A stretch of 47,275 nt of DNA. Source: Sulfobacillus sp. (GTDB lineage Bacteria; Bacillota; Sulfobacillia; Sulfobacillales; Sulfobacillaceae). The position numbers and the translations under genes were made by a program. Numbering within the stretch: the stretch's first letter is position 1; every line of letters starts with the position of its first letter. Shown here one piece after another: positions 16,365-24,091 of this stretch. The stretch covers positions 1 through 47,275 of the forward strand of contig DAIDDL010000032.1 in the NCBI GenBank assembly GCA_027309085.1, in the 5' to 3' direction. Below the pieces are notes generated by a model. It worked only from the letters and a program-made list of their open reading frames with translations, ran no database searches and was not told the origin of the DNA.

Positions 16365-17978
16365 ATGCTCCACGGGCCACAGCGCGGTGGAATCACTCTG
16401 GCGAAGGAGCGTGACACCCTGAACAATCTAAAAAAGCATCTGACTCTGTTTGATTTGATTATTATCGGCGTGGCTGGGGCAGTGGGAACAGGAGTGCTTT
16501 TCAGCACAGCAGGCATGGCCGCAGTTGCTGGGCCAGGAGTCGTGCTGGCGTGGCTGATTGGTGCCGTCATGTATCTTTTTGTGGGGCTCACTTATGTCGA
16601 CCTCAGCCACCTCTATCCAGAGGCGGGCGGGCCATCGCGGTACAGTCTGTACAGCTATGGAAAGACGACCAATATGATTAACGCCTTTGCCGATTTGATT
16701 TGGTATCTGTTTATTCCGCCGGTTGAAGCGCTGGCCACCGTGGAGGGGCTTAATTATTTTTACCCCCACTTCATCAATTCCCTGGGCAATCCGACCACGG
16801 AGGGCGCTGTGCTGGGCGTCGTGCTGATGCTCTTGTTTCTCCCGTTCAATTACTATGGCGTGCGCATGTTTGCGAACTCGACCAATGTGTTCGGCACCGT
16901 GAAGCTGCTGCTCTATGCATTGGTTGGCATTGGGTTTTTGTCGTTAGCGCATTACAGAAATTTTACTGCCTACGGTGGGGTGGTGCCGTTCGGCGTCAGT
17001 GGACTTTTTGCAGCCATCCCGTTGGGCATGTTTGCTTTTGGCGGGATCCGGGTGATTCCCGACTATGCGGAGGAAGTCAAACATCCCGAAATTATCGGCA
17101 AGGCGATTTTGTGGTCTGTCCTCGGGCAGACGGTCATCTATGTCGTTCTCAGCATGGGATTCCTCACCGCTCTCAACTGGTCCCAGATTAAGATTCACCC
17201 TGGTTCCTGGGGAGCGATTTCGACCATTGCCGGCAATCCCTTCTTAGCAATTGCCAACGGGGGGCATATCGGCTGGCTGATCTTCCTGACCGTCATCATC
17301 GCGGTCATCGGTCCCTTTGTCACCGGCTACATCTATCAGGGCGCGGGCAGCCGCATTCTCCTGGCGATGGGCCGCACGGGCCTCGTGAGCGCAAAAATGC
17401 AGGAGCTGAGCGAACGCTATGCCATCCCCATTTGGGCTCTGCTGGCATTCACCGTCATCGGCGCGGTGGTCGCCTATATTGCCGCGCCCCTGCCGTCGAT
17501 TTACAGTCTGATTACGGATGCAGTGGTGGCAGGCTACTTGGGTTTCGCCGTCAACCCGGTAGTCATGCTGGCTTTACGGAAAGAAGGCCGGCCTGGCAAA
17601 CTGAAAAACGGCGGACTGGTGGCCGTGGTCGCCTTTGCCTCCGCCTCTCTCATCGTGTATTGGAGCGGGTGGCCTTCTGTGCCGTACGCCACCGTGCTGC
17701 TGGCAATTGCCGCTGTCGTGTTCGGCTTGATTTACAAGGTCAAAGAAGGATTTGTCAACGCCGTCTGGTACATCGTCTATGTGCTCTTCCTAACGTTCAT
17801 GACATATGTGGGCGGGGTGGGAGCCCTTAAATGGTTCAGTATTTATACGGGCAGCGCGGTCGTTGTCGTGGTGTCTCTGGTGCTGTTCCTGCCCTGGGGG
17901 GTGGCGTCGAGAATGCCCCCGCAGGTCAACCCTGACGTGGCGGCTGGCGGTGGTTCCATAGACGGCAGCGCTTCGTGA
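16365..17978 (+). CDS. APC-superfamily amino acid permease
   Basis: About 537 residues with 12 or more hydrophobic segments. The first is LTLFDLIIIGVAGAVGTGVLF, the TM1 GxGxxGTG substrate-binding break of APC transporters. FAFGGIRVIPDYAEEVKHPE corresponds to the conserved TM6 FxxGGxE-loop region. It should be a cytoplasmic-membrane symporter or exchanger for amino acids or amines. The start is uncertain: ATG 16365 is used, but AAGGAG at about 16403 suggests initiation a few codons before the first membrane segment. A terminator follows at 18112. No neighbouring biosynthetic gene hints at the substrate. Confidence 0.85.
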   Translation: MLHGPQRGGITLAKERDTLNNLKKHLTLFDLIIIGVAGAVGTGVLFSTAGMAAVAGPGVVLAWLIGAVMYLFVGLTYVDLSHLYPEAGGPSRYSLYSYGKTTNMINAFADLIWYLFIPPVEALATVEGLNYFYPHFINSLGNPTTEGAVLGVVLMLLFLPFNYYGVRMFANSTNVFGTVKLLLYALVGIGFLSLAHYRNFTAYGGVVPFGVSGLFAAIPLGMFAFGGIRVIPDYAEEVKHPEIIGKAILWSVLGQTVIYVVLSMGFLTALNWSQIKIHPGSWGAISTIAGNPFLAIANGGHIGWLIFLTVIIAVIGPFVTGYIYQGAGSRILLAMGRTGLVSAKMQELSERYAIPIWALLAFTVIGAVVAYIAAPLPSIYSLITDAVVAGYLGFAVNPVVMLALRKEGRPGKLKNGGLVAVVAFASASLIVYWSGWPSVPYATVLLAIAAVVFGLIYKVKEGFVNAVWYIVYVLFLTFMTYVGGVGALKWFSIYTGSAVVVVVSLVLFLPWGVASRMPPQVNPDVAAGGGSIDGSAS

Positions 17979-18111
17979 GCGGAGCCTCGAAGCGGCCGGG
18001 TCAGCCTAGCGGAATCTTCTGCGCCAAAGGGGCGCGGACTGCAATAAGCAGGTCGTATCCCATAAGTTAGGCCGTGGGAAGCGGGGCATCATGCACCCTG
18101 GGCTGGCGCAA

Positions 18112-18147
18112 AAAGGTGGGGACGCTGGTTTATGCGTCCCCACCTTT
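18112..18147 (+). terminator. Terminator after the APC permease
   Basis: A 14-bp stem (AAAGGTGGGGACGC with GCGTCCCCACCTTT) around an 8-base loop, preceded by A and ending in TTT. Confidence 0.8.
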
Positions 18148-18438
18148 CTGACTCGCGCAAGGGCTCGCAAGAATCCGGGACATCCAGGCCTTCACGTGTG
18201 TTTTCATAGGACCACTCTAGCAGGAATCGGCCAAAGTATGCAGCCCTAATTTTCATGGTGATTCTCTTGGCATGACTTTATTGGTCAAAAGCCGGGTCTT
18301 CCGAATATGTACAACCATAGGTTGTCATCAACGCCTCTCTTTGGTGGTTTCGGGCGTCCAGCACTGCGACGTTGGCTCGCTTCGCGTGTGTTGGGCAGAT
18401 ACCCTGCACGACCGCGGCAGTACCCCCGTTCAGGCGGT

Positions 18439-18690
18439 TCACCGACGGTTAGCCCACTGCCACTCATGCTGTAAGAGCCACTGCTTTCGTTCGAGACCAC
18501 CCCCATACCCGCCTAACTCGCCATTAGTGTTGATGACCCGGTGGCACGGAATCACCAAAGCGAGCACGTTGGCGCCATTAGCACGGGCTACGGTCCGAAA
18601 CGCCGTCGGCCGCTCAATGATCCGTGCGATCTCTCCATACGTTCGCGTCTCACCCGGGGGTATGGTACCCAGCGCGACCCACACATCGGC
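18439..18690 (-). pseudogene. C-terminal fragment of methylated-DNA-cysteine S-methyltransferase
   Basis: The minus strand reads VWVALGTIPPGETRTYGEIA, then ANGANVLALVIPCHRVINTN and GELGGYGGGLERKQWLLQHE. PCHRV is the active-site cysteine motif of O6-alkylguanine-DNA alkyltransferases (Ogt/Ada) and RTYGEIA leads the helix-turn-helix. So the whole catalytic domain (about 84 residues) is present. Sequence upstream of VWVAL is lost: at about 18690-18712 it changes to a tyrosine-recombinase reading on the other strand. The N-terminal domain and native start are gone. A product from an internal start would contain the active Cys, but expression is unsupported. Confidence 0.75.
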
Positions 18691-18711
18691 GATGTCCGCA
18701 ATGCGCCGAAT

Positions 18712-19110
18712 ACATGGCGGGACCGGCTGCATATCACCGAACAGAAGACCGGGAAGACGAAAGACTTCCCGCTCAGCGCGAGCGCCAAAAAAGCGTTGGC
18801 CACCTACTTGGCCACCCGGCCGGAGGCGCACGCGTCCGATCCGCTCTTTCCCTCCCGCAAACACGGACGGCCGTTGCAGCGCGGCCAGGCGTGGCAATTG
18901 CTCCGGGAGGCCGCGCAAGCGGTGGGCGTGACGGATCCGGTGGGGACGCACACGTTGCGGAAGACGTTTGGGTATCATGCCTATCAATCGGGGGTCGATC
19001 TCGCGGTGATTCAGCAAATTCTCAATCACAGCAGCCCCGGCACGACGCTGGCGTATATCGGCATTCGCCGGGAAGATCGGGATGCGGTGTATTTGGGGCT
19101 GAATTTATAA
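18712..19110 (+). pseudogene. C-terminal part of a tyrosine recombinase/phage integrase
   Basis: About 132 residues of the catalytic domain: DRLHITEQKTGKTKDFPLSA (with the conserved Lys in the beta-hairpin), then THTLRKTFGYHAYQSG (HxLRKTF, R and H catalytic), LNHSSPGTTLAYIGI (HxS...Y with the nucleophilic Tyr), ending REDRDAVYLGLNL. The N-terminal arm- and core-binding domains and the first catalytic Arg are missing, so it cannot recombine DNA. It abuts the MGMT fragment at the 5' side. Its last 57 bases are repeated at 20041-20097. Confidence 0.8.
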
Positions 19111-19113
19111 GAG
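19057..19113 (+). repeat. 57-bp direct repeat, copy 1 (integrase 3' end)
   Basis: Matches 20041-20097 at 54 of 57 positions and covers the last codons and stop of the integrase fragment. Together the copies bracket the MNT/HEPN cassette. Confidence 0.9.
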
Positions 19114-19212
19114 GCCACTGTGAGGGTGCCTCTCTAACTTAACCGGGATCTAGGATGTATGAAACATTTTAGCCTCAAGAGGTATACTACATATATCAGG
19201 GGGAGCGTAGAC

Positions 19213-19527
19213 ATGAACACGAAAGCCATTGAGGATCAGGTCGTTGGCAATGTTGTGACCCATTTTCCTGAAGTCGAACGCATTATTCTCTTCGGATCAC
19301 ATGCACGGGGTGATGCGCGTCCTGATAGCGACTGGGACTTTCTGATAATCATGCCGTCGCAGGAGCGACCTACTCGTCGGGGAATTGCCGTCAGACAAGC
19401 CGCACGCATTCGGGGCATTCCTATGGACTTTTTGGTGAGAACCCCCGCAGAGGTTAAGGAAGGGTTTCCCATGATGGCTGATGACATTTTAGGCGAGGGT
19501 AAGATTCTCTATGAACGCCGCAGTTGA
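19213..19527 (+). CDS. MNT-type minimal nucleotidyltransferase (antitoxin-like)
   Basis: A 104-residue nucleotidyltransferase with the defining motif ILFGSHARGDARPDSDWDFL (GS-x10-DxD), followed by IPMDFLVRTPAEV with the third acidic position. MNT proteins of this size pair with HEPN proteins; in characterised pairs MNT AMPylates and neutralises the HEPN RNase. GGGGGAG precedes ATG 19213 by 7 bases. A TATACT at 19183-19188 could be the -10 box. The HEPN gene starts inside the last codons (17-base overlap), giving translational coupling. Here the partner is frameshifted, leaving a possible orphan antitoxin. Confidence 0.9.
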   Translation: MNTKAIEDQVVGNVVTHFPEVERIILFGSHARGDARPDSDWDFLIIMPSQERPTRRGIAVRQAARIRGIPMDFLVRTPAEVKEGFPMMADDILGEGKILYERRS

Positions 19528-19893
19528 AATATGGATGGCGTATGCCCGTGAGGATCTGGAAGTCGCTCGCCATGCGGTGTCGGTCGGGTGGCTCAAGTCA
19601 GCATGCTTTCATGCGCAACAATGCGGAGAAAAATGGTTGAAGGCACTCTTGACATATCATGGGCAGCCTTCGCCGCGAAGCCATGACTTGGATTATCTGG
19701 CTGATTTGCTCGAACCGTTCGCAAAGAATGTGGCTGTTATCCAAGAAGTACTCTGGTGTTAACGGAATACGCCGTGTCATCCAGGTATCCCCATCGTTTG
19801 GAGATTGATGTGGATGAGGCGACGCAAGCTGTCATTTATGCTCAACAAGTACAAGAGTGGGCCGAAGCTCACCTAGTCACTTCGGGGGATTAA
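19511..19893 (+). pseudogene. Frameshifted HEPN-domain protein (toxin-like partner of MNT)
   Basis: The first frame (ATG 19511) gives the HEPN N-terminus: WMAYAREDLEVARHAVSVGW, then ACFHAQQCGEKWLKALLTYH and SHDLDYLADLLEPF. It hits TAA at 19760-19762. The adjacent frame continues the family C-terminus without a gap (VLTEYAVSSRYPHRLEID, then EATQAVIYAQQVQEWAEAHL) to TAA 19891-19893. So a single indel near 19755 splits a protein of about 127 residues. The AREDL, FHAQQCGEKWLKALL and RYP segments are the usual HEPN landmarks. Loss of the toxin half is easily tolerated, so a recent inactivating mutation (or a sequencing error) is plausible. Confidence 0.8.
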
Positions 19894-20040
19894 TTTGGCA
19901 CGCCAAATCAAAGAAGTCGGACAAAAAATCTTTATTTGGCCAAACCGTTCAGCCCCACTCACGGCATCGAAGAATGGCAACCGCAGTTGCGGTTCGCCAC
20001 CCCCAGTGGGAACCCGTTCAGGCCCTACCCGAACCCCTGG

Positions 20041-20097
20041 ATCGGCATTCGCCGGGAAGACCGGGATGCGGTGTATTGGGGGCTGAATTTGTAAGAG
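20041..20097 (+). repeat. 57-bp direct repeat, copy 2 (integrase 3' end)
   Basis: Encodes IGIRREDRDAVYWGLNL and stop, almost identical to the end of the integrase fragment at 19057-19113 (three substitutions). Sequence upstream of it is unrelated to the integrase, so only the tail is duplicated. Confidence 0.9.
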
Positions 20098-20397
20098 CGT
20101 GCAAGATCACCGACGCTCGGTCACGCCACGGTGGCGGTAGACGGGATAGAGCGCTGCACGTTCCACAGGCCGGTGTCCGGTGGGCGAGAAGGTGCGCAGA
20201 GACGGGTCCTCATGGGGCCTGGCCTATCCTCCGCCAGGATACGCCCGCACTAGTGGTGTGACGCTCCGCTATGGCAAAGGCTGGTGGGATGGCCAAACCC
20301 CGTCCTCTATCCCTCCGGCTATTCCGGGCGGTCGCCGCCGTCCCCAGTGCCTTCAGTCGCGCCTCGGCTAACCGCACTTGCGCTTGTCCCAGTTTCA
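20098..20397. other. Region of degenerate sequence before nagB
   Basis: A short reading at about 20180-20290 (VRRDGSSWGLAYPPPGYART, then GVTLRYGKGWWDG) resembles the mu-type C-terminal beta-barrel of some transposases, but it is short and unsupported by a second motif. Nothing else is recognisable. Confidence 0.25.
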
Positions 20398-21150
20398 CTA
20401 ACTCCGCGATAACTGGAAAAATGTTTCGGTCCCCAATTCAATAGCCGCCTCCTTGTCTAGAACAAACGTGACGTTCGGATGCATCTGCAGAAAACTGGCC
20501 GGAACGCGAGTCGAAACTTCTCCCGACAAGGCGCGCTTGACGGAATGGGCCTTGTTCCGTCCAAAAGCCATTAAAATAATGACCTTGGCCTGCAGAATCG
20601 ACTGAATCCCCATCGTAATCGCCTGCGTCGGCACCGCTTTGGGCTCAGAAAAGAATCGGGCATTGGCTGCAATGGTGTCAGGAGACAACGTGATGACATG
20701 CGTTAAGGTTTTTAAAGAAATATCCGGTTCATTAAACCCAATATGACCATTGCGGCCAATGCCCAAGATCTGTAAATCAATGGGATACGATGAGATAATG
20801 CGATCATAACGCTCACATTCCGCTGCCACGTCGGTGGTTACACCGTTGAGCAAAAATGTTTGATCTGCCGGAATATCGAGGTGCTCAAACAGATGACAAT
20901 GCATAAATTGATGATAACTTTGGGGATGACCCGCCGGCAGACCAACATATTCATCCAAATTGACCGTTGTCACATGGGAGAAACTTAACCCTTGTTGGTG
21001 AAATTCCACCAATTGCCGATAAAGATTGACCGTCGTCGCGCCTGTAGCCAAGCCCAAAACCGGGTTGGCCTTAGTCGCCATCAAACTCTCAATTATCGCC
21101 GCAACGTACACCGTCGCCAGATGTTCCGTATCAAATCGGTAGATTTTCAT
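20398..21150 (-). CDS. nagB: Glucosamine-6-phosphate deaminase
   Basis: A 250-residue full-length NagB. It has VLGLATGATTVNLYRQLVEF (phosphate-binding loop), VTTVNLDEYVGLPAGHPQSY (catalytic Asp), LQILGIGRNGHIGFNEPD (the LGIGxDGHIGFNEP signature with Asn for Asp at the middle position, and the catalytic His) and AITMGIQSILQAKVIILMAFG. It converts glucosamine-6-P to fructose-6-P and ammonia in the cytoplasm. GTGGTGG lies before the ATG. It is monocistronic here: the upstream side is pseudogene debris with its own promoter (21173-21202). Proximity to the GH4/PfkB/ABC cluster on the same strand suggests amino-sugar or chitooligosaccharide use. Confidence 0.93.
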   Translation of the reverse strand: MKIYRFDTEHLATVYVAAIIESLMATKANPVLGLATGATTVNLYRQLVEFHQQGLSFSHVTTVNLDEYVGLPAGHPQSYHQFMHCHLFEHLDIPADQTFLLNGVTTDVAAECERYDRIISSYPIDLQILGIGRNGHIGFNEPDISLKTLTHVITLSPDTIAANARFFSEPKAVPTQAITMGIQSILQAKVIILMAFGRNKAHSVKRALSGEVSTRVPASFLQMHPNVTFVLDKEAAIELGTETFFQLSRS

Positions 21151-21172
21151 CGTGTCACCACCACTTTCTTGA

Positions 21173-21202
21173 AATATCGTGCTGGCTCAAAGAGTTCGTC
21201 AA
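21173..21202 (-). promoter_or_regulatory. Candidate nagB promoter
   Basis: On the minus strand TTGACG (21202-21197) and GATATT (21178-21173) are spaced by 18 bases, with the -10 ending 22 bases before the nagB start. No obvious operator palindrome is seen. Confidence 0.5.
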
Positions 21203-21560
21203 CGAATCGCCCTCCCATCGAGAAATCTTGCTCGTCCTTAATGGCCTCGTAGCCCCTGCAAAGCCATACTGCGGTGACCCACCGGTGTTTTCATAAAATG
21301 CCTTGCGCTCGGTACGTCACTGTCAACCAGATGTGTCACGCAGTCGAATTCCGTACGGTCACGCTCACAAACTGGTACCGGAGATCAGAGACGGTTGGCG
21401 CACCTACCGCTATATTCATCGGTGGCCAACCTGCCTCGCGATCTCTTGCAGCGGATTCGCAGTCAACTGCTGCAATTGGGCGGATGCCCGACAACAGGGC
21501 TTACCCGTCATGGAGTATCTCCAACAGGGACCCCATACCAGCTCCCTGCGACCTTGCCGG
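21203..21560. other. Intergenic region without recognisable genes
   Basis: Open frames exist on the plus strand, but none gives a protein-like or family-like reading. No long hairpin or repeat was noticed. Confidence 0.4.
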
Positions 21561-22110
21561 CTACTGAGAAGAACCAGACGATGGATAATGAGTAGCGTTC
21601 ACGCGGCCCTGCACTACAGAATCGTCGGGGGTTTTGGCCGTGATCTTGCCCAGCCGACGTTCAGGATAGGCGGACTCGGTTTCCGGATCTTCCACCATGG
21701 TAACGCGGTCCATAAAGGCGCAGATTGGTGGATTACAGGAGCTGGCCTCATTAAAATCGCCGACGATGGCGTAACCACGGACCGCAATTAAGCCCAGCAC
21801 ACAGGGCATCGAAAATTTTGCCTGATGCGTGGCCGCGGCACGCGCTGGCTCGAGGACGTCTATCCGCACGATGGACATGCGCGGTCACGGTAAGAATGTC
21901 CTCTGCTTTGAGGTGATAGGTCTCCATCCCCTGACGCACGGCGTCGGCAGAAGGATGCGTAGGCCAACAGGACGTATGCCATTTCAGCGACGTCTCTAAA
22001 ATTGCCCACGGGTCGCCTAATCCGTGACCCACCGCGTCGGACGACCGTCGCGTTCTAAGCGTTGGTCTCCTTCTAAAATCCGGCGGGCAGCGCTTATGCC
22101 CCATGGAGCG
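21561..22110 (-). pseudogene. Decayed MmgE/PrpD-family dehydratase (C-terminal half)
   Basis: Minus-strand frames in order give ILEGDQRLERDG, DPWAILETSLKWHTSCWPTH, PSADAVRQGMETYHLKAEDI, then after a shift near 21880 IDVLEPARAAATHQAKFSMP and CAFMDRVTMVEDPETESAYP, RLGKITAKTPD. Order and motifs (HQAKFSMPC for the family's HxAKFSLPY; MxRVxxxxDP) match the second half of MmgE/PrpD proteins such as 2-methylcitrate dehydratase. There are at least two frameshifts and no N-terminal half. It lies directly downstream of the DppC-like permease on the same strand, so it was probably the last gene of that cluster. Confidence 0.75.
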
Positions 22111-22229
22111 GTATAACGGTGAGCAACCCGTCGCTCGCCGCTTTGGCCGTATGCAGTTGCTTGGCGTGGGGCTCAGCATTCATTCTTCATCCCGATCACC
22201 AACGCGGTGGTTACTCTTACGTTCAGTGG

Positions 22230-23105
22230 TCAGGAACTAAGCTCCTGCAGACCCTGGCCCACGATAGTGACTGCCCAGACAGTCAACGCAATCGCCAAGC
22301 TAGGTCCGAAGATCAGCCAGGGAGCTTGTGACAGGTAATTGACATTGGAACTCACCATAAAGCCCCAACTTGGCGCCGGGGGCTGAAGACCCAGCCCCAA
22401 ATAGGCTAATGAAGCCTCCACGATAATGGCACTGCCCACATCCAATGTGCCGAGGACCAAAATGGGTTGCAGGATGGACGGTAAGATATGTCGCCACAGA
22501 ATGCGCATCGATCCGGCCCCTGCGGATTGGGCAGCTTCCACAAAAGGCAGGGTGCGCACCGTCAGAACTTTGGAGCGCACCACGCGGGCAAACTGGGGAC
22601 TAAAAATCACGGAAATGGCAAAAATCGCATTCACCATACCGGATCCCAGAATAAACGCCAAGGCCAGCGCCAGTACCAGTGGCGGAATGACCAAAATCGC
22701 ATCCATGAGCCGCATGAGCATTTCATCCAGGAGCGAGTGTGGCCAATAGCCTGCAGCCAATCCGATGACAGTGCCCGCGCCAAGCGCCAATCCTACGGCT
22801 CCCATACTCGCTAGCAACGAGGCATTGGTGCCATAAATAATCCGACTGAGTACGTCCCGCCCCAAGGAATCGGTCCCGAATAAATGATGCCACGATGGCG
22901 GCCGAAGAGCGCTCGCAAAGTGCGTGGCGTTCGCTGGATAGGGAGCGATCCAGTGAGCTCCCAACCCGGCGCAGACAATACCGACAATCAATAGGAGACC
23001 CATCATGTTAATGGGGCGGCGCGAAAATCGGCGCAGCATCCGGTGGCGGATATCGGGTGTTGCGGTCACCTCTTGGCGAGGGTCAGGAATGGTAACCGTT
23101 AACAT
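22230..23105 (-). CDS. ABC transporter permease, DppC/OppC type
   Basis: 291 residues with the OppC_N start (MLRRFSRRPINMMGLLLIVG), the characteristic LFGTDSLGRDVLSRIIYGTN loop and five or six membrane helices. The coupling segment is VVRSKVLTVRTLPFVEAAQS followed by AGSMRILWRHILP (EAA loop, ATPase contact). It imports peptides or, in some clusters, oligosaccharides or glycosides. The C-terminus is a little short: it ends VGQGLQELSS where relatives have GDxLRDxLDPR, so the end may have been altered by the rearrangement that damaged the next gene. The DppB-like gene ends 9 bases upstream of this start. No ATPase gene follows. Confidence 0.9.
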   Translation of the reverse strand: MLTVTIPDPRQEVTATPDIRHRMLRRFSRRPINMMGLLLIVGIVCAGLGAHWIAPYPANATHFASALRPPSWHHLFGTDSLGRDVLSRIIYGTNASLLASMGAVGLALGAGTVIGLAAGYWPHSLLDEMLMRLMDAILVIPPLVLALALAFILGSGMVNAIFAISVIFSPQFARVVRSKVLTVRTLPFVEAAQSAGAGSMRILWRHILPSILQPILVLGTLDVGSAIIVEASLAYLGLGLQPPAPSWGFMVSSNVNYLSQAPWLIFGPSLAIALTVWAVTIVGQGLQELSS

Positions 23106-23114
23106 AACAGCCTC

Positions 23115-24059
23115 CTAATGGTAAGAAATCCGTGGATCGATCAGGGCATAGACCGTATCCACCAGGAAGTTTACGATAATTACCATAAAGGCCATGGCCA
23201 GGATGCCGCCTTGCACCACAGGATAATCTTTGTTGAATATGGCAGTCACAATTAAGCTGCCCATGCCGGGGATGGCAAAAATTTCTTCAATGATGACCAC
23301 GCCTCCCATCAATAGTGCGAGTTGCGTGCCCAAAAACGTGAGACCGGGAATCAGAGCGTTTTTGAAGACCCATTTCCACAGGATTCGCCGTTCGGAAATC
23401 CCCATCATTCGCACGGTGCGAATGTAATCACTTCCCGCAGCCTCCATCACCTCCACGCGCAAGACCCGCATGAGCGGCCCCGCCAGACCAATGGCCAGGG
23501 TTAGCCCTGGCACCAGATAGACGAGAGGATTAATCCATGGGGAGATACCCGTATGGGCAATGCCGGCAATTTCCATCCAATGCCAGCGAAAGGTAAACAG
23601 ATAAATAAACACGAGGGCAATGACGAATCCGGGAAGAACGACACTCAAGGTGGCAATGCCAAGAGACAGCCGATCCCAGAGGCCCCCGTGATGAAAGCCG
23701 GCCAATAATCCAACAGGGACCCCGATGATGACCGACAGTATCATTGCTACCAGTGACAATTCGATGGTGCGCGGTAGACTTTGGAAGATGAGATGGATGA
23801 CGGGTTCGTTGTAAATAAGCGAGGTTCCCAAGTGCCCCATCAATAGCTGGCCCAGCCAGTCGCCGTACTGGTGCCAGACAGGCAGGTTCAAGTGTAGCTC
23901 TTGGTCCAGCCGGTGCACATCCGCGGGACTAGCTTGCACGCCCAGAATGACGAGGGCGGGATTGCCTGGAACCAGGTGCACCAGGCTGAAGACAATGGTG
24001 GCCACGAGCCAGGCGGTCACAAGACTTAAAAGCAGGCGTCGCACGACGTACTGAACCAT
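23115..24059 (-). CDS. ABC transporter permease, DppB/OppB type
   Basis: 314 residues, normal for DppB: N-terminal MVQYVVRRLLLSLVTAWLVA, FSLVHLVPGNPA (family signature), periplasmic region with LGQLLMGHLGTSLIY, six helices, and the EAA coupling loop EVMEAAGSDYIRTVRMMGIS. It ends VDTVYALIDPRISYH, the normal family terminus. It forms a heterodimeric channel with the DppC-like protein, fed by the lipoprotein encoded just upstream. GGAGGAA precedes the ATG. Spacing to neighbours is 9 and 32 bases. Confidence 0.93.
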   Translation of the reverse strand: MVQYVVRRLLLSLVTAWLVATIVFSLVHLVPGNPALVILGVQASPADVHRLDQELHLNLPVWHQYGDWLGQLLMGHLGTSLIYNEPVIHLIFQSLPRTIELSLVAMILSVIIGVPVGLLAGFHHGGLWDRLSLGIATLSVVLPGFVIALVFIYLFTFRWHWMEIAGIAHTGISPWINPLVYLVPGLTLAIGLAGPLMRVLRVEVMEAAGSDYIRTVRMMGISERRILWKWVFKNALIPGLTFLGTQLALLMGGVVIIEEIFAIPGMGSLIVTAIFNKDYPVVQGGILAMAFMVIIVNFLVDTVYALIDPRISYH

Positions 24060-24091
24060 GGTCTTCCTCCTTCGGACCTCCTCGGTTGGGA

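Noticed and set aside
18272-18931. Plus-strand ORF of 219 codons
   Set aside because: It is antisense to the MGMT fragment and out of frame with the integrase; a chance frame across the junction.
19894-19907. Palindrome TTTGGC-AC-GCCAAA after the HEPN gene
   Set aside because: Short, single, without T tract; could be chance or part of an old site, so not called as a feature.
20210-20398. Minus-strand ORF next to nagB (KLGQAQVRLAEARLKALG)
   Set aside because: No start context and no family; it overlaps degenerate sequence.
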